Assembly: GCA_013397795.1 (NCBI GenBank)
Contig: VZTJ01005925.1
Coordinates: 178,156-242,155 of the forward strand
Length of the DNA stretch: 64,000 nucleotides
Direction of reading: 5' to 3'
Origin: Orthonyx spaldingii
Lineage: Eukaryota > Chordata > Aves > Passeriformes > Orthonychidae
Position 1 is the first letter of the stretch, and each line of letters opens with the position of its first letter. Under the pieces are notes generated by a model. That model did no database searches. It was not told where the DNA came from and saw only the letters and a list, made by a program, of their open reading frames with translations. This document shows positions 37,669-48,222 of this stretch, piece by piece. The position numbers were made by a program, and so were the translations under genes.

Positions 37669-38321
37669 CTCTGGGGAGTCAGGCATGAGAGCAGGCAGAT
37701 GCTTACAGGCATCTGCATGTGGCAGACTAAAATAAATATGGGGCAAAAAGGTACCTATTGATCATCCCCTTGTGCAGGAATTCTATTTTTGGCACCTAAG
37801 AATTGCTTTCCTACTGTCCAGCTGTCCTGAATGCAGATTAATTGGTGCTTGTGATGGAGAGACTGATTAGGAAATGCTAAGAACAATGGGGAAATGTCAA
37901 GTGCTCCTGCATCCTCGTGATGTGCCTGGATCCCTTCCCAGAAAGGACAGGATGTTTTCTTGCCTGGGATTTTCCAGCTGGAAGAATGACAAGGTGGGAA
38001 GTGGTAGTGGTGAGCAGGATGGAAGTAAACAGGTGATAACATCCAGTGGAAAAAAAAAAACAACCAAAAAACAATAAAATAAATCCTCTGAGGAATGAAA
38101 GAAACATGAGGCTGGCAGGAATATCAACAGGAATATCCCCACCAGTGTGTGAATATAAATATGTGCTAACCCCGACTGCAGAGTGCCCTATGGCTCTAAT
38201 CACACAGGAGGAAAAAATATCACCAATGCAATTATTTCCCTTCCCTTCCCTGCTCTCTTTGCTTCCCACTTAGTGGTTTTATGGGAAGATGGAGCCCTGC
38301 AGCTCTAAACAGTATTGATTG
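37669..38321. other. Unique DNA between copies A and B
   Basis: About 650 bp. An A-rich stretch lies at 38049-38083. Neither flank of copy A is repeated next to copy B. Confidence 0.6.
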
Positions 38322-38453
38322 TGTGAGCCTGTGTGCAAAGATAAGCTGAAATACAGTGCTTGGCACTTTGACTCCCCTCTCTTGCCACGGACCTGATTTT
38401 GACTGGTAGATAATTTGAGGAGAGAACATCCAACTTGAAATTTTGGGTAGAAA
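38322..38453 (+). repeat. Copy B of the 127/132-bp duplicated segment
   Basis: 'tgtgagcctgtgtgcaaag' to 'gaaattttgggtagaaa'. Same length and orientation as copy A apart from an extra 5 bp ('ggaga' region at about 38419-38424). No CR1 sequence is attached on either side. Confidence 0.9.
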
Positions 38454-39740
38454 TCAGCTGGACTGCTAACCCAGCAGGAGTGACTGGTCAGAGGGGACAG
38501 TTAATGAGCACCTCTCACTCCTCTGCCACTGTTAATCTGCTTTGAAAAGGCAGGGATGGTGTGGGGATGATGCCTCATGCCTGCTGCCCTTCTGGCTTGG
38601 AGAGAAATTGGACACATTTTCGGAACTCTGCTTGGACACACACCAGGAGATGTTGCTGAAATGAAGGTTTTGAGTCCACCATGGATCTGACTTTGATCTT
38701 GAGTCGTTTTTTTGGCTTAAGATGAATCACTGAACCAACACACAGAGCTTTCCACTTTGCAAAACGCTGTGAGGGCTTTCAGAGGAGGCTGTGCTGGGGA
38801 CCTTGTGCATCTGCCTGTGAAGGGGCAGGGCCCTGCTCTCTCTGCGAGGTGTCACTGGGAGCACAAAGGACAAGGATGCTCATCAGAGTGCACAAGAGGA
38901 ACCAGAGCACAGAGGCAGCAGGGAGCCTGCCTGGGGTTTCACAGCTGGGTTTTCTGATCGTTAGGATGTGGACTCTGTGCCCCCCAGCATCAGCCCAGTC
39001 CCTTCATGTATTAGGCCGTGTTTATTTCTCCCTTGGCTGCTTGGAAAAGCCTCTTTTGCCCATCTGTTTTGTCAATTTACTCTACTTTTCACTGCCTTTA
39101 ATGCCTCTGTTTTGTGGTGGTCGTGTACAAGCAACTGTGACAGTAGTGATTGTGGCTTTATAGGGGAAATCAGAGGTCACTTGTTGGTAAACTCAGCGTG
39201 GAGAAACAGCTGTTGAGCGGGGGAAAAAAACTCTTCCCACCTCTCATATGCAATTGGGTTTTCTCCGTGGAGAATGGGGCATATTTTGCACTCCTCCTGG
39301 CTAGAGAAATGGTGTTGGTGGCAGAGGAGTTGGCTCTGGTGGGAGAATGGTGCTGGGGGCTGTGGTGTGGGCTGGCTGAGGGGCTGCTGATCCATCAACC
39401 CGTCAGCAGCGTTAAACTGCATGCAGGGAGAGGTAATAAGCTGTGTGGAGTCTCTCAGCAACAGGCTGTCAGCTCAAAGCCAGCCCAGGGAAGGCAGTGA
39501 TTTAATGAAAGTCATTACAATCTGCAGGATCTCTTGACCCCGGTGCTCCCCATCCCTTCCACGCCCTGGATGGGATTTCCTCCTGGAAACCCCTGGGCAC
39601 AGGGTTTGTGTGCTGGCTGCTGAGCTGGCAGAGCTCTGGGAAAGGAGCATCGTCCTCCCTGCAGGTGAGGGCTGGGGCTTTGTGCCCAGATCACTCATTC
39701 CTGGGTGTGTCCCGGGGCTGCAGCCCGTTCCTGATGCCAG
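38454..39740. other. Unique intronic DNA
   Basis: About 1.3 kb with no recognised repeat or exon. Confidence 0.55.
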
Positions 39741-39900
39741 GCAGCACCTTCACTGCTGAGTCCCCGTGTCCGTGGCCTGGGCAGCACCTTCACTGCTGAG
39801 TCCCCGTGTCCGTGGCCTGGGCAGCACCTTCACTGCTGAGTCCCCGTGTCCGTGGCCTGGGCAGCACCTTCACTGCTGAGTCCCCATGTCCATGGCCCGC
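39741..39900. repeat. 40-bp x 4 minisatellite
   Basis: Units start at 39741, 39781, 39821 and 39861, each beginning GCAGCACCTTCACTGCTGAG. Units 1-3 are identical by eye. Unit 4 differs at four positions in its second half. The frames on the minus strand with repeated GLSSEGAAQATDT are read from this array. Confidence 0.97.
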
Positions 39901-40663
39901 CTGGCCGGGCAGGGCTCCGAGGAGGAGTGGAAATGCTGCAGTCTGAGCTAAAAGCTGTGCTGAGATAAAGCAGGAGGGGAGGAAAGGTGCATTTATTGCC
40001 CGTGACACGTCCCACCCTCCGCGCGGTGCCGGAGTGAATAAACAATTCTGCTGCCGCAGACACGGCGCTGCTGCAGGGACACGGCAGCTCTGATAGATTG
40101 TCACTGTTGTCAATCACTTCTGACAGTCCTATTATGCTCAGAAAGGATGTTTGCTCTGTGCCTGTTGTTTTATAATCCTCAGAGGTGGAATTTTATAGCC
40201 TGGCAGTGATTTTTCCTCAGACATTTCCCTAAGCAGGATTTATTGCTTCAGAGACACACGTGACATGAATCCATTACACCTTCAAACTTTAAATCACCCC
40301 CCAGCTTAGCCTAAATTACTTTTTGATTTGTTTTGCTCGAGTTTCTGTTTCTAATTGCAATTGTGAGAGACTGGACTGGTGTGGAGCAGGAGATGCACAA
40401 CGTCCAAGGGCTGAGTCGTGTGCGTCAGCTCTAATCCAGCCGTTTCCAAAGGAATTTGTTTAATGAACAGAAAAGGGACACCCAGGCACCAGCACCAGCC
40501 CTAGGTGTAGGGTAATATTCTCTCTATTATGAAGAAACACATGAAATTTTGCTGGATGCCTGCCCTCAAAAGCCAAGCTTTCAGGAAGTTCAGTCCATTT
40601 AGTTCCTTCCATGAAGTGTTTAATTGACTTCAAGTGGATTTGAAGTTCTTTGGGAGAAATACC
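39901..40663. other. Unique intronic DNA
   Basis: About 760 bp. A few CpG occur at about 40017-40070 ('ccgcgcggtgccgg'). No exon was recognised. Confidence 0.5.
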
Positions 40664-40737
40664 ATCTCTTCAGTGCCTTTCCAGCAGTGTTGTGATTATC
40701 ATCTCTTCAGTGCCTTTCCAGCAGTGTTGTGATTATC
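40664..40737. repeat. 37-bp perfect tandem duplication
   Basis: Units 40664-40700 and 40701-40737 both read ATCTCTTCAGTGCCTTTCCA... to ...GATTATC without difference. The first three bases of a third unit follow. Confidence 0.95.
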
Positions 40738-40770
40738 ATCAGGTGTTGTTCTGGAGGGAATGAAAGACCT

Positions 40771-40790
40771 CAAAACCATCTCTGGTTTTG
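40771..40790. repeat. Perfect hairpin 1 (8-bp stem, 4-nt loop)
   Basis: CAAAACCA-tctc-TGGTTTTG; arms 40771-40778 and 40783-40790. Confidence 0.85.
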
Positions 40791-40798
40791 ATGTCTTT

Positions 40799-40824
40799 GC
40801 AAACCCAGCCATCTCTGGGTTTGC
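40799..40824. repeat. Perfect hairpin 2 (10-bp stem, 6-nt loop)
   Basis: GCAAACCCAG-ccatct-CTGGGTTTGC; arms 40799-40808 and 40815-40824, 8 bp after hairpin 1. Confidence 0.85.
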
Positions 40825-43800
40825 ATTGGACTTTTTGAAAGAGGTCATACCACAAATGACGGCTTAAGAACATCATGATCAGCTTTGTGGAGCATCTGGC
40901 TTAGATTTACTTGGATTTCAGTTGCTGCCTGGGCTTGAGAGTGTGAGGGCATTGAGATATTCAACTACTTCTCTGCTGGGGAGTTCATTTATTTCTTAGG
41001 TGAAGACAGAAAATCAACCTGGTGGTACTTCTAACCTAAGTTGTTAACAAAAGAGTGTTCTCATTGCCCAAAAATCACAGGGGAAAGAACACTTTCATTT
41101 ACATTTTGAACTATCTTTTCTTTAAAATCTGGTGTTGCAGCATTTTTTGTGTGTTTTTTTTGTTTGGTTGGTTGGTTTTTTCCTTTACTCTGAGTTAAAG
41201 GGCTCCAGCCCTCACTGGCTCCTGGGACAAACCTTTAGCAGGTGTCTGCCAGGACAGGTCTGAAGATGAAGTTAATGCCAGTTTGGACAGAGGATACTGC
41301 CTTGTTTTCCTTTGGAAAATATCTGAGTATTTGAGTTGTCACCACCTTAAGCCTTTTAAGCCTGACACTGATACCCTGTAAATACATCATTTAAGGTGAG
41401 AGTCTTTCAGTTTATGGAAAAAAGGAAAACCTGCTTGGCATAACTTAGGTTTAGCCATTTGACATCCCACCAGCTGTTGGGCTTTGGTTTTTTTTTTTTA
41501 TTACCCTCTGTTTCTAAGCAGACAAAATAATAATTTCTCAAGCTCTTTTACTTTATAATCTTTTCTGCAGTGGTCCCTGTTGCCTTCCTGAGCAGGCTGT
41601 TATGGAGACAGCCAGGATAATTGCTGCAGAACTGGTAGCAGAGCAGTGCAATTTCCTCAACTGACCTTTAAAAATAGTTCTTATTTCCTACAGAGGTCTG
41701 TTGTATGAAACCAACCATGTTGTTGCAAGACTTTGTTTGTTACTTAAACACTTCTCACCATCTGTTCTTCAGACTTCTAGCACAGCTTCAGGAGCAAAGC
41801 CCCGCGACCTTTGTTTTCACACGAGTGGGTCCTATCAGTATCAACAGGAAGAACAGGGGAAGGAGGGTTTGCTCTGTGTTTCAATAAACTGAAATTATTG
41901 GAGTTCTGAGAGCGTCCTTGCCACACCAACGTGTTCCCAAGGCTGCAGAAATGGATACGATGCAAATTCTGTTGTTGAATATTGTCAAAATGCAGCTGTA
42001 AATTGGTGTTCACATACCTTGGTGTTCATTTATCTCAGCCTGCACATTCCATGGTTTGGCTTGGAAAACAGCTTCAGTTCAGCTCAGGGTGTATCTAGAG
42101 GAAAGCCCAAAAAATAAACTTGCTGCTCTGCGTGTTGTATTTTTTTTTACATTAATCTTGTCATCCCATTGCTATAAGAAGGAATCTTCTTGGTTGCTTC
42201 AAGCCAGCAGCACAGCTTCTAATGATCCCTCTAGGTCTGAAAGGGAGCACAAAAGACTGGCTTGTGTTGAAGGAGGAGAAGATAAAAGGCAGAACCTCTG
42301 AAACTTCATCAAGGACCTCGTTGTGTCTCCTGACATCATTACCATGTGTTACACAGCCTGGCCTGTGGCGCTCGTCCCTAAACAGCAGGTGCCTGACAAC
42401 CTGCTGCCTCTTCCGTGGCCTGGGAGGGGAGGGAAAGCTCATTTGCTGCCTCCATTAATTCAATTTATGTGGAGAATGATGTGCTGTGTAATGAGGGGTG
42501 AGAGACACCCCTAACCCAGGTGAGCTGCACTGTGCTGCTCTCTTTGCCAGCCCGGCTCTGCACACCCTCAGTGACCCACAAGGGATGGGTTCTGTCCTTC
42601 CTGGTGGCCATGCCTGATTCAAAACCCATGAACTGTCTGAGCCAAGACTCAGGATAAGGAAGGTTACAAAATGACTGTAAAAATGGGAGTTGGAGCCTTG
42701 GAGAAAGATCAGCTCCTTTTTTCCCCGAGAGAGATGCAGAATGAATTTATGAAGCTTTGGCCCAGAAGCAATCTGTGCTTTTCCCACCCCTCAGAGGGTC
42801 AAACCTAAGCTGGAACCATGCAAAGGATGGATTCTGTTGCCTACCATCACTGCAAAGAAGTATTTATATCACTAAATAATGGTGCTGAATCCCCAAATTA
42901 CATTTGCTGTAAGACAGGCATCGATGGTAATTCACTGGGTACAAGGTGGTTCAGCACGGTGACATCGGCTCAGTTCTGATTTCATTCTCATTCTTTCTTA
43001 TTTGCTCCCCTTTGGAACTGGAAAAAAGCTTTCTATTCCAAGTTAGGTTTGATATTGCTGTCGAAAGCTCAGAAATGCTTTCAATATTTGCAATCCTGCA
43101 AGAGTAGAAGACTAAAAAAACCCAAAATAAATCACACGCACAAAGAGGAGAGCATAACCTCACCTTTAAAGGGTGCAGAAACAAGGCTCTCAGCAGGTTT
43201 GTTGTTTGTTTAGTTGCTTATAAGTTAGTGTTGGCTTTTATGTTTTGATGATGGTGTGGAGGTCAGCAGGAGAGGGTGGCCGTGCCAGTGGAGAGGTCAG
43301 GCTGGGGATTGCATAGCAGCAACTCAGCACTGTGCCTCGGAGAGACAGAAATAAAGATGTACATGTACATATGTGTGTGTACAGTCAAGGGTACAGCAGC
43401 TGAGAAACCCTGATGGACACCTTCCTTCAATTCAGAGGGGAAGCAGGACTGATTAAAAGGGAAAACGCATAAAGAAGCCAGGCAGGTCTGAGCAGATACT
43501 GGATATTGCAAATTGAATTCATATCCAGGCAGTTCCAAAATCCCAGTTTCTGTGATCCCTTCACAAAAGGCCCTCACACCTCTGGGCAGGTGGTCCAGAA
43601 CAGAGTGTTTCGTTTGCAGAGTCCTGTTGCACACGGAAGAAGAGGTGACAATTTTGTCTCACTTAAAGCACGATGTGTATTCATGAGCGAGGGCTGTGTG
43701 TAAAAGCTCCGCAAGCTTTAATTGCAGTTCACGAGACAGAAACGATGAGTATCTTCATAAATGTAGAAGAAGCAATTAGGGGAGGCCAGAATGTATCTGC

Positions 43801-44785
43801 TATCACAGCAGTTTATCAGCAATGCTGATTTTTCAGTTAATAGCAGAAGAAAACTCCAATTGTGCAGCCAGCAAATGAGACAGAAAATCCCAGTTCGCCT
43901 CACTCGGCACTCGGGAAACACAAGATATGAAGACTCAGGGAAACGTGTTCTATTCCCTCAACGTGTTTCCTCCTGCCTGGAGAGTCTCCTGCTCCATTTC
44001 TAGTTAACAAATGAGCTAAAACACCTCACCTCAGCCCCAAAGTGAGCTGCAGCTGCCCCGTGGTGCTGGACCAAGCCGCTGGGAAGATCGAGAGCTCCAT
44101 CCCAAAGCAAATCCTTCTCCTGAGTCAGCTGCAAGCTTCCCCTCCAACCTGTGAGCTCAGGGGTCACCAGGCTGAGCCCAGCAGGAGGTGGGAGCCAGCC
44201 AAGCTTTACATTTGTATTTTTGTCTCAGAAAGAGCAATAAATATTTAATGGCTCTGTGAGACAGAGCGGGTGTTTGCGTTCTCTCCCCATATATCAACAG
44301 TAGCTTTAAGCACTTGCTTGATAAAAATTAAGCTGTTTCTTCATATTCCTGCCTCACATGCTTGGTAGGGAGTTAATTTTGTAAGCCAAAGCTGTCTTGT
44401 TTTGGAAAACAAATTCACATGAAAGAGCTGGTCTTTGAAAGTGAATGCTGGGCTGCTATTCCTGCAAAAATATTCCAAACAGCCTTGTGAGTTAACCCTG
44501 GCAACAGATCTTGTCCAGATGTGGTAATCCTTTATACTTTAACTCCTTCTAGGCTGTAGGCTTAGCTCCTTCCCAGGAAAGCATCCACGGTAAATACATT
44601 CCCTTTGATTTCATTTGCACGGAGCTTTGGCAAACCGTAGATGTTCTCTGGACTCCAATTTTTCCCAGCAAGGAGTTGGATTCACTGGTTGCAAGACCCT
44701 GTCACCACTTCAAACCTGCTCTTCCTTCAGGGAAAAGGTGTCTTGTATCCATTACACAATTTAGGGATGTGATTTAATTCCCACC
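40825..44785. other. Unique intronic DNA
   Basis: About 4 kb. A T-rich and GGTT-repeat patch lies at 41151-41183, with T runs near 41489 and 42140. A short alternating TG/CA block ('gtacatgtacatatgtgtg') sits at about 43358-43376. No exon or transposon was recognised. Confidence 0.5.
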
Positions 44786-44930
44786 CTCCTCATTTATCTG
44801 TGAGCTGGGAATAATATTTGCCTACTTCACAGGGATCGTGTGAGGCTCTTCATTCATTAATGTGTAAAGGCTTTGAGATCCTTAGGATGAAAATTGCTTT
44901 AAAAGATGCTGTTAATAATAAATATCAAGT
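44786..44930 (+). mobile_element. Ancient MIR/L3-type element relic
   Basis: 'cctcatttatctgtgagctg' matches the 'cctcatctgtaaaatggg' block of MIR-type SINEs. It is followed by 'gaataatatttgcctacttc', 'acagggatcgtgtgaggctc' and 'aatgtgtaaaggctttgaga', then 'tccttaggatgaaaattgct'. The last block is the L3/MIR3-type 3' end (consensus memory: gctttgagatcctcggatgaa). Order and spacing are preserved over about 145 bp, so this is more than chance. Confidence 0.72.
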
Positions 44931-47789
44931 AATGCACCTTGGTACCTCTTAGCAATAATTGGTGCTATCATTCCTGCCCAACTCTTCCGTGAATTAAAAG
45001 GCTTTGAATGGGACTGGAACCACGAATGGGATTGGGACCAATTAACACGTAATCATATGTCAGTTTTTATATCCTTAGCATTCCTGTCATGGGACTCTCG
45101 GGAAAATCTCCATGGATTTTAATGGTGCAGTGTCAGAATTCAGCCCCAGACGTGTTTGTGGGATAATTGCTGGATAACCTGCGATCTTCTGGTAACTTGG
45201 TTGCTTAGTGATTAAGCTAAAAGCAAAAGTATGCTGGTTTAATATTAACATAAATGGAATTAGCCACCCTTTCTCTGAGTTAAATGTTACAGGAAAATTC
45301 TCATTACAAGGAAACCACGATTTTTTTCTTTTGATATATAAATTTAATTAACTATTTTGTTGATAGTGTTTGACCTGCTCTCTGTACTTAACCCCCACTC
45401 CAGCATGCGGAGACTGGCTTTTATGGAAAAGCCAATAATTTGAGGCTCTCTCACCCAACTCATATTTTTATTAGATTTCAAGCACGCGGCACTCACCCTC
45501 CTAAACGGAGAGGCTCTGAATATGCATCCCAAGTAAATAAAGAGCTCACATAAAGAAATTTCCTGATCTTTCAAAGGTATCAGTGTTATTTCTACGGAAG
45601 GGGAAAGCACCAAACCTTGGAGTGACGCGCGGGATGGAGCCAGGACACAGGACCGTGCAAATCAACACCGTGAGAAAGCTGGTGGCCAGCGAGGTGTGGA
45701 TTTACAGCAAAGTGTTCCCCACTCAGGAGCAGCCTCTTCCCCCTGGCTGGGAGTGAATCGTGTGCTGTGAACGTTGCTGGTGCCACATGGGGGAGATGTT
45801 GAAGAAGAGCTGGATCACTCCACTCCAGCACAGCGACTTCCCAGGGAAGAGCAGCCTGAGGGGTTTAGGAGCCCAATTCCTTTCAGTTTTCCCCCCATAT
45901 GATAAGTATATAAATATCCTGTATAAAAGGGATCTGTGCAAATCACCTGAAAAATGATCCCTCTTGGCTTCAGGGCGCGTCCAACATCTTCCAGTTGCCA
46001 AAGGTGGTTTTACAAGCAAGACCATGACGTGATCAAGGAAGAGAAAATAAGATGTGATGCAGTCCATGCGCTGAACTGCTTCTGATGATGCATTCCCTTG
46101 TTTTAGCACCACTGCAGCTCTTGCCCTCCAGCCTGGCAAGCTGGGTTTGGGAAGGAAGGGTTTGGAGGAGCCGAGGGAGCCTGGCTGGCGTGGGGAGCAC
46201 TCAGCAGGATTTCTGGCTGCTGTTTCCTAATATCCAAAAAATCAGGCTAAGCTCATACGAGTAGCGTGTGATTTACTCAGGCCCACTGGCCATCTTCCTT
46301 GTTTCTTTTTAGAATAATGCTTTTCACACTGCGAATTAGTGGTTAATGCTTATTTATGCATGAGAAATCTCCACAGAAATGGTTATAGGGAGAGTATCTG
46401 TACTGTGTGAAAGCCAAAAGAAGTAAGATTGTCTTTTTGAGTTACCTTTCCAATATCTATTTTTTTTTCTGCAGCGGTTTAAAAAGACATTTACTCCAGG
46501 ACTCTGATATGTTTTAAAATATTCTAGCAGCCAGGTTAACAGGTAGAACCAGTACTTTTGTAAAGGGGGTGAGCTGTGAAGCCAGGTTAGGTAGCCTGGG
46601 GGAAGTCAGGAGATCTTCATTTTTCAGCTTAAAAAAAAAAAAAGGGGGAAAGAAAAAACTACAAATGCACAGTGCATCCCCAAAAGCTGGAGTGCTGCCC
46701 CCTTTGAACACGGGCTCCAGCTGACTCCAGGGGAGCTCTGGCTCCTCTTTCAAGCACGACCTTCCCTTTCTGCCCACAGACTGCCAGAGGCTGCAAGAAT
46801 ATAGCAACTTTTCCCTCCCTCTCTTTCTGCATAGAGGAATTCAAAATCACTGCATGATGTGTGCCCCAATTAATATTCCCCGATTGTTTCCCTTTCCCTT
46901 CCAAATGATGTCAGTCTCCATTATTTTTGGCATAATGGTAGTGAGAGGAATGTCTGTGCTTCAGAAATACTTTATCTCTCGTTTTTGTGTTCGCAACAAT
47001 CTCTACTCATCTCAGGATTTTTATTTTTCTTTTTATCCTCTTGCTTTTGACTTACATTGTAAGAGACCTACAGTAAAATAATGAAAACTGTCTTAATCTA
47101 TCACTACTCAGTTTGTATGTTATTAATAATGAAGGCAGTGTAATTAGGCTGCAGAATGCACAGTGAACACAACACTAAGATGTCCTTAACTAACATCTGT
47201 GGCTACTGCTTGGCTTATATTGGCACAAGCCACCAAGATTTTACATGAAAACAGTCATTTGTGTCTGGCATTGCTTTTACAGAGTACAGGGGCTTCATTT
47301 TGTGCTGGCTGCCTGTTGAAAGGCAGAGTGAAATCCACAGCAATGAATGCTCAGCTCTATTTGAGTCGTATTGAAGGTGCAGATCCTGGTCTCAGTGTCA
47401 CTGCTTTGCTGAAAACTTTTTTCTCTTGTGCCCTCAGTGGTTGAGATGATGGGGTGCCATGGACAGAAACTCATCTGTAAGAGGTCCTTCTTGTCTTCTG
47501 CCCCTTGCTGTCCCCTTTTCCGTGTCAAACCCTCGTGATCCCCATCCTCATGCCCTGTTCCAAGGGAGCAGGAAGGAACAAGGTGCTTTTCTGCTCTTTC
47601 ATCAGCATAAGCTGGTGGTTTGATCCTCTGCCTGTGCTGTCCTGACCTGTGACACGTCACGTCTCTTGTGCCAAAGGCATCAAAGGCGTCTCTGTTCCGA
47701 CTTGTTCCCGAAATGCTGGGGGGAAATCTCACCCTTAATGCATGTGCAGGGCTGCGAGGCTACCACTGCCACAGAGCTGGCCATGTCCA
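44931..47789. other. Unique intronic DNA
   Basis: About 2.9 kb. An A tract at about 46630-46643 and T-rich runs near 46461 are present. No exon was recognised; frames of 80-145 aa on the minus strand overlap others and carry no domain. Confidence 0.5.
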
Positions 47790-47852
47790 TCACAGAAATA
47801 GGGAATCATTTAGGCTGGAAAAAAATCCTTGAGATCGACATGTCCCATCCCT
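47790..47852 (-). mobile_element. Short CR1-type 3' end
   Basis: 'cacagaaatagggaatcat' then 'ttaggctggaaaaaaatcct' and 'gagatcgacatgtccc'. It resembles the reversed end 'ggttggaaaagacctttaag' of a CR1 subfamily. Only about 60 bp remain. Confidence 0.55.
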
Positions 47853-47894
47853 CCCTCTTTGACAGCTTCCAGCTGCTGGCAGGGCACTGAAAAG

Positions 47895-47978
47895 GGATGT
47901 TTAGAAGACGAAGGATGTTTAGATCGGATATAAGGAAGAAATTCTTCCTTGTGAGAGAGGTCAGGCCCTGACACAGGG
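47895..47978 (+). mobile_element. CR1 internal fragment, plus strand
   Basis: 'atgtttagatcggatataag', 'gaagaaattcttccttgtga' and 'gaggtcaggccctgacacag'. This is a plus-strand CR1 middle block with no 3' end: it breaks off where an opposite-strand CR1 begins. Confidence 0.75.
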
Positions 47979-48222
47979 GCTGGGGAAGGAAAGGACCTTA
48001 AAGACCATCATGTTTCAACCCTTCTGCCCTCCCACTATCCCAGGATTCTCCAAGTCCTGTCCAGCCTGCCTTGAACGCTTCCAGGAATGGGGCAGCCATA
48101 GCTTCTCTGGGCAACCTCTGCCAGGGCCTCCCCACCCTCACAGGGAAGAATTTCTTCCCTATATTGGATCCACAGCTGTTCTCTACCAGTTTCCAGCCGT
48201 TACCCCTTGCCTGTCACACTGG
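47979..48222 (-). mobile_element. CR1 LINE fragment, minus strand, abutting the plus fragment
   Basis: 'ggctggggaaggaaaggacc', 'ttaaagaccatcatgtttca', 'ctctgggcaacctctgccag' and 'ggaagaatttcttccctata', then 'gttaccccttgcctgtcac'. The block at about 48116-48174 is an inverted partner of 47915-47972. Confidence 0.88.
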
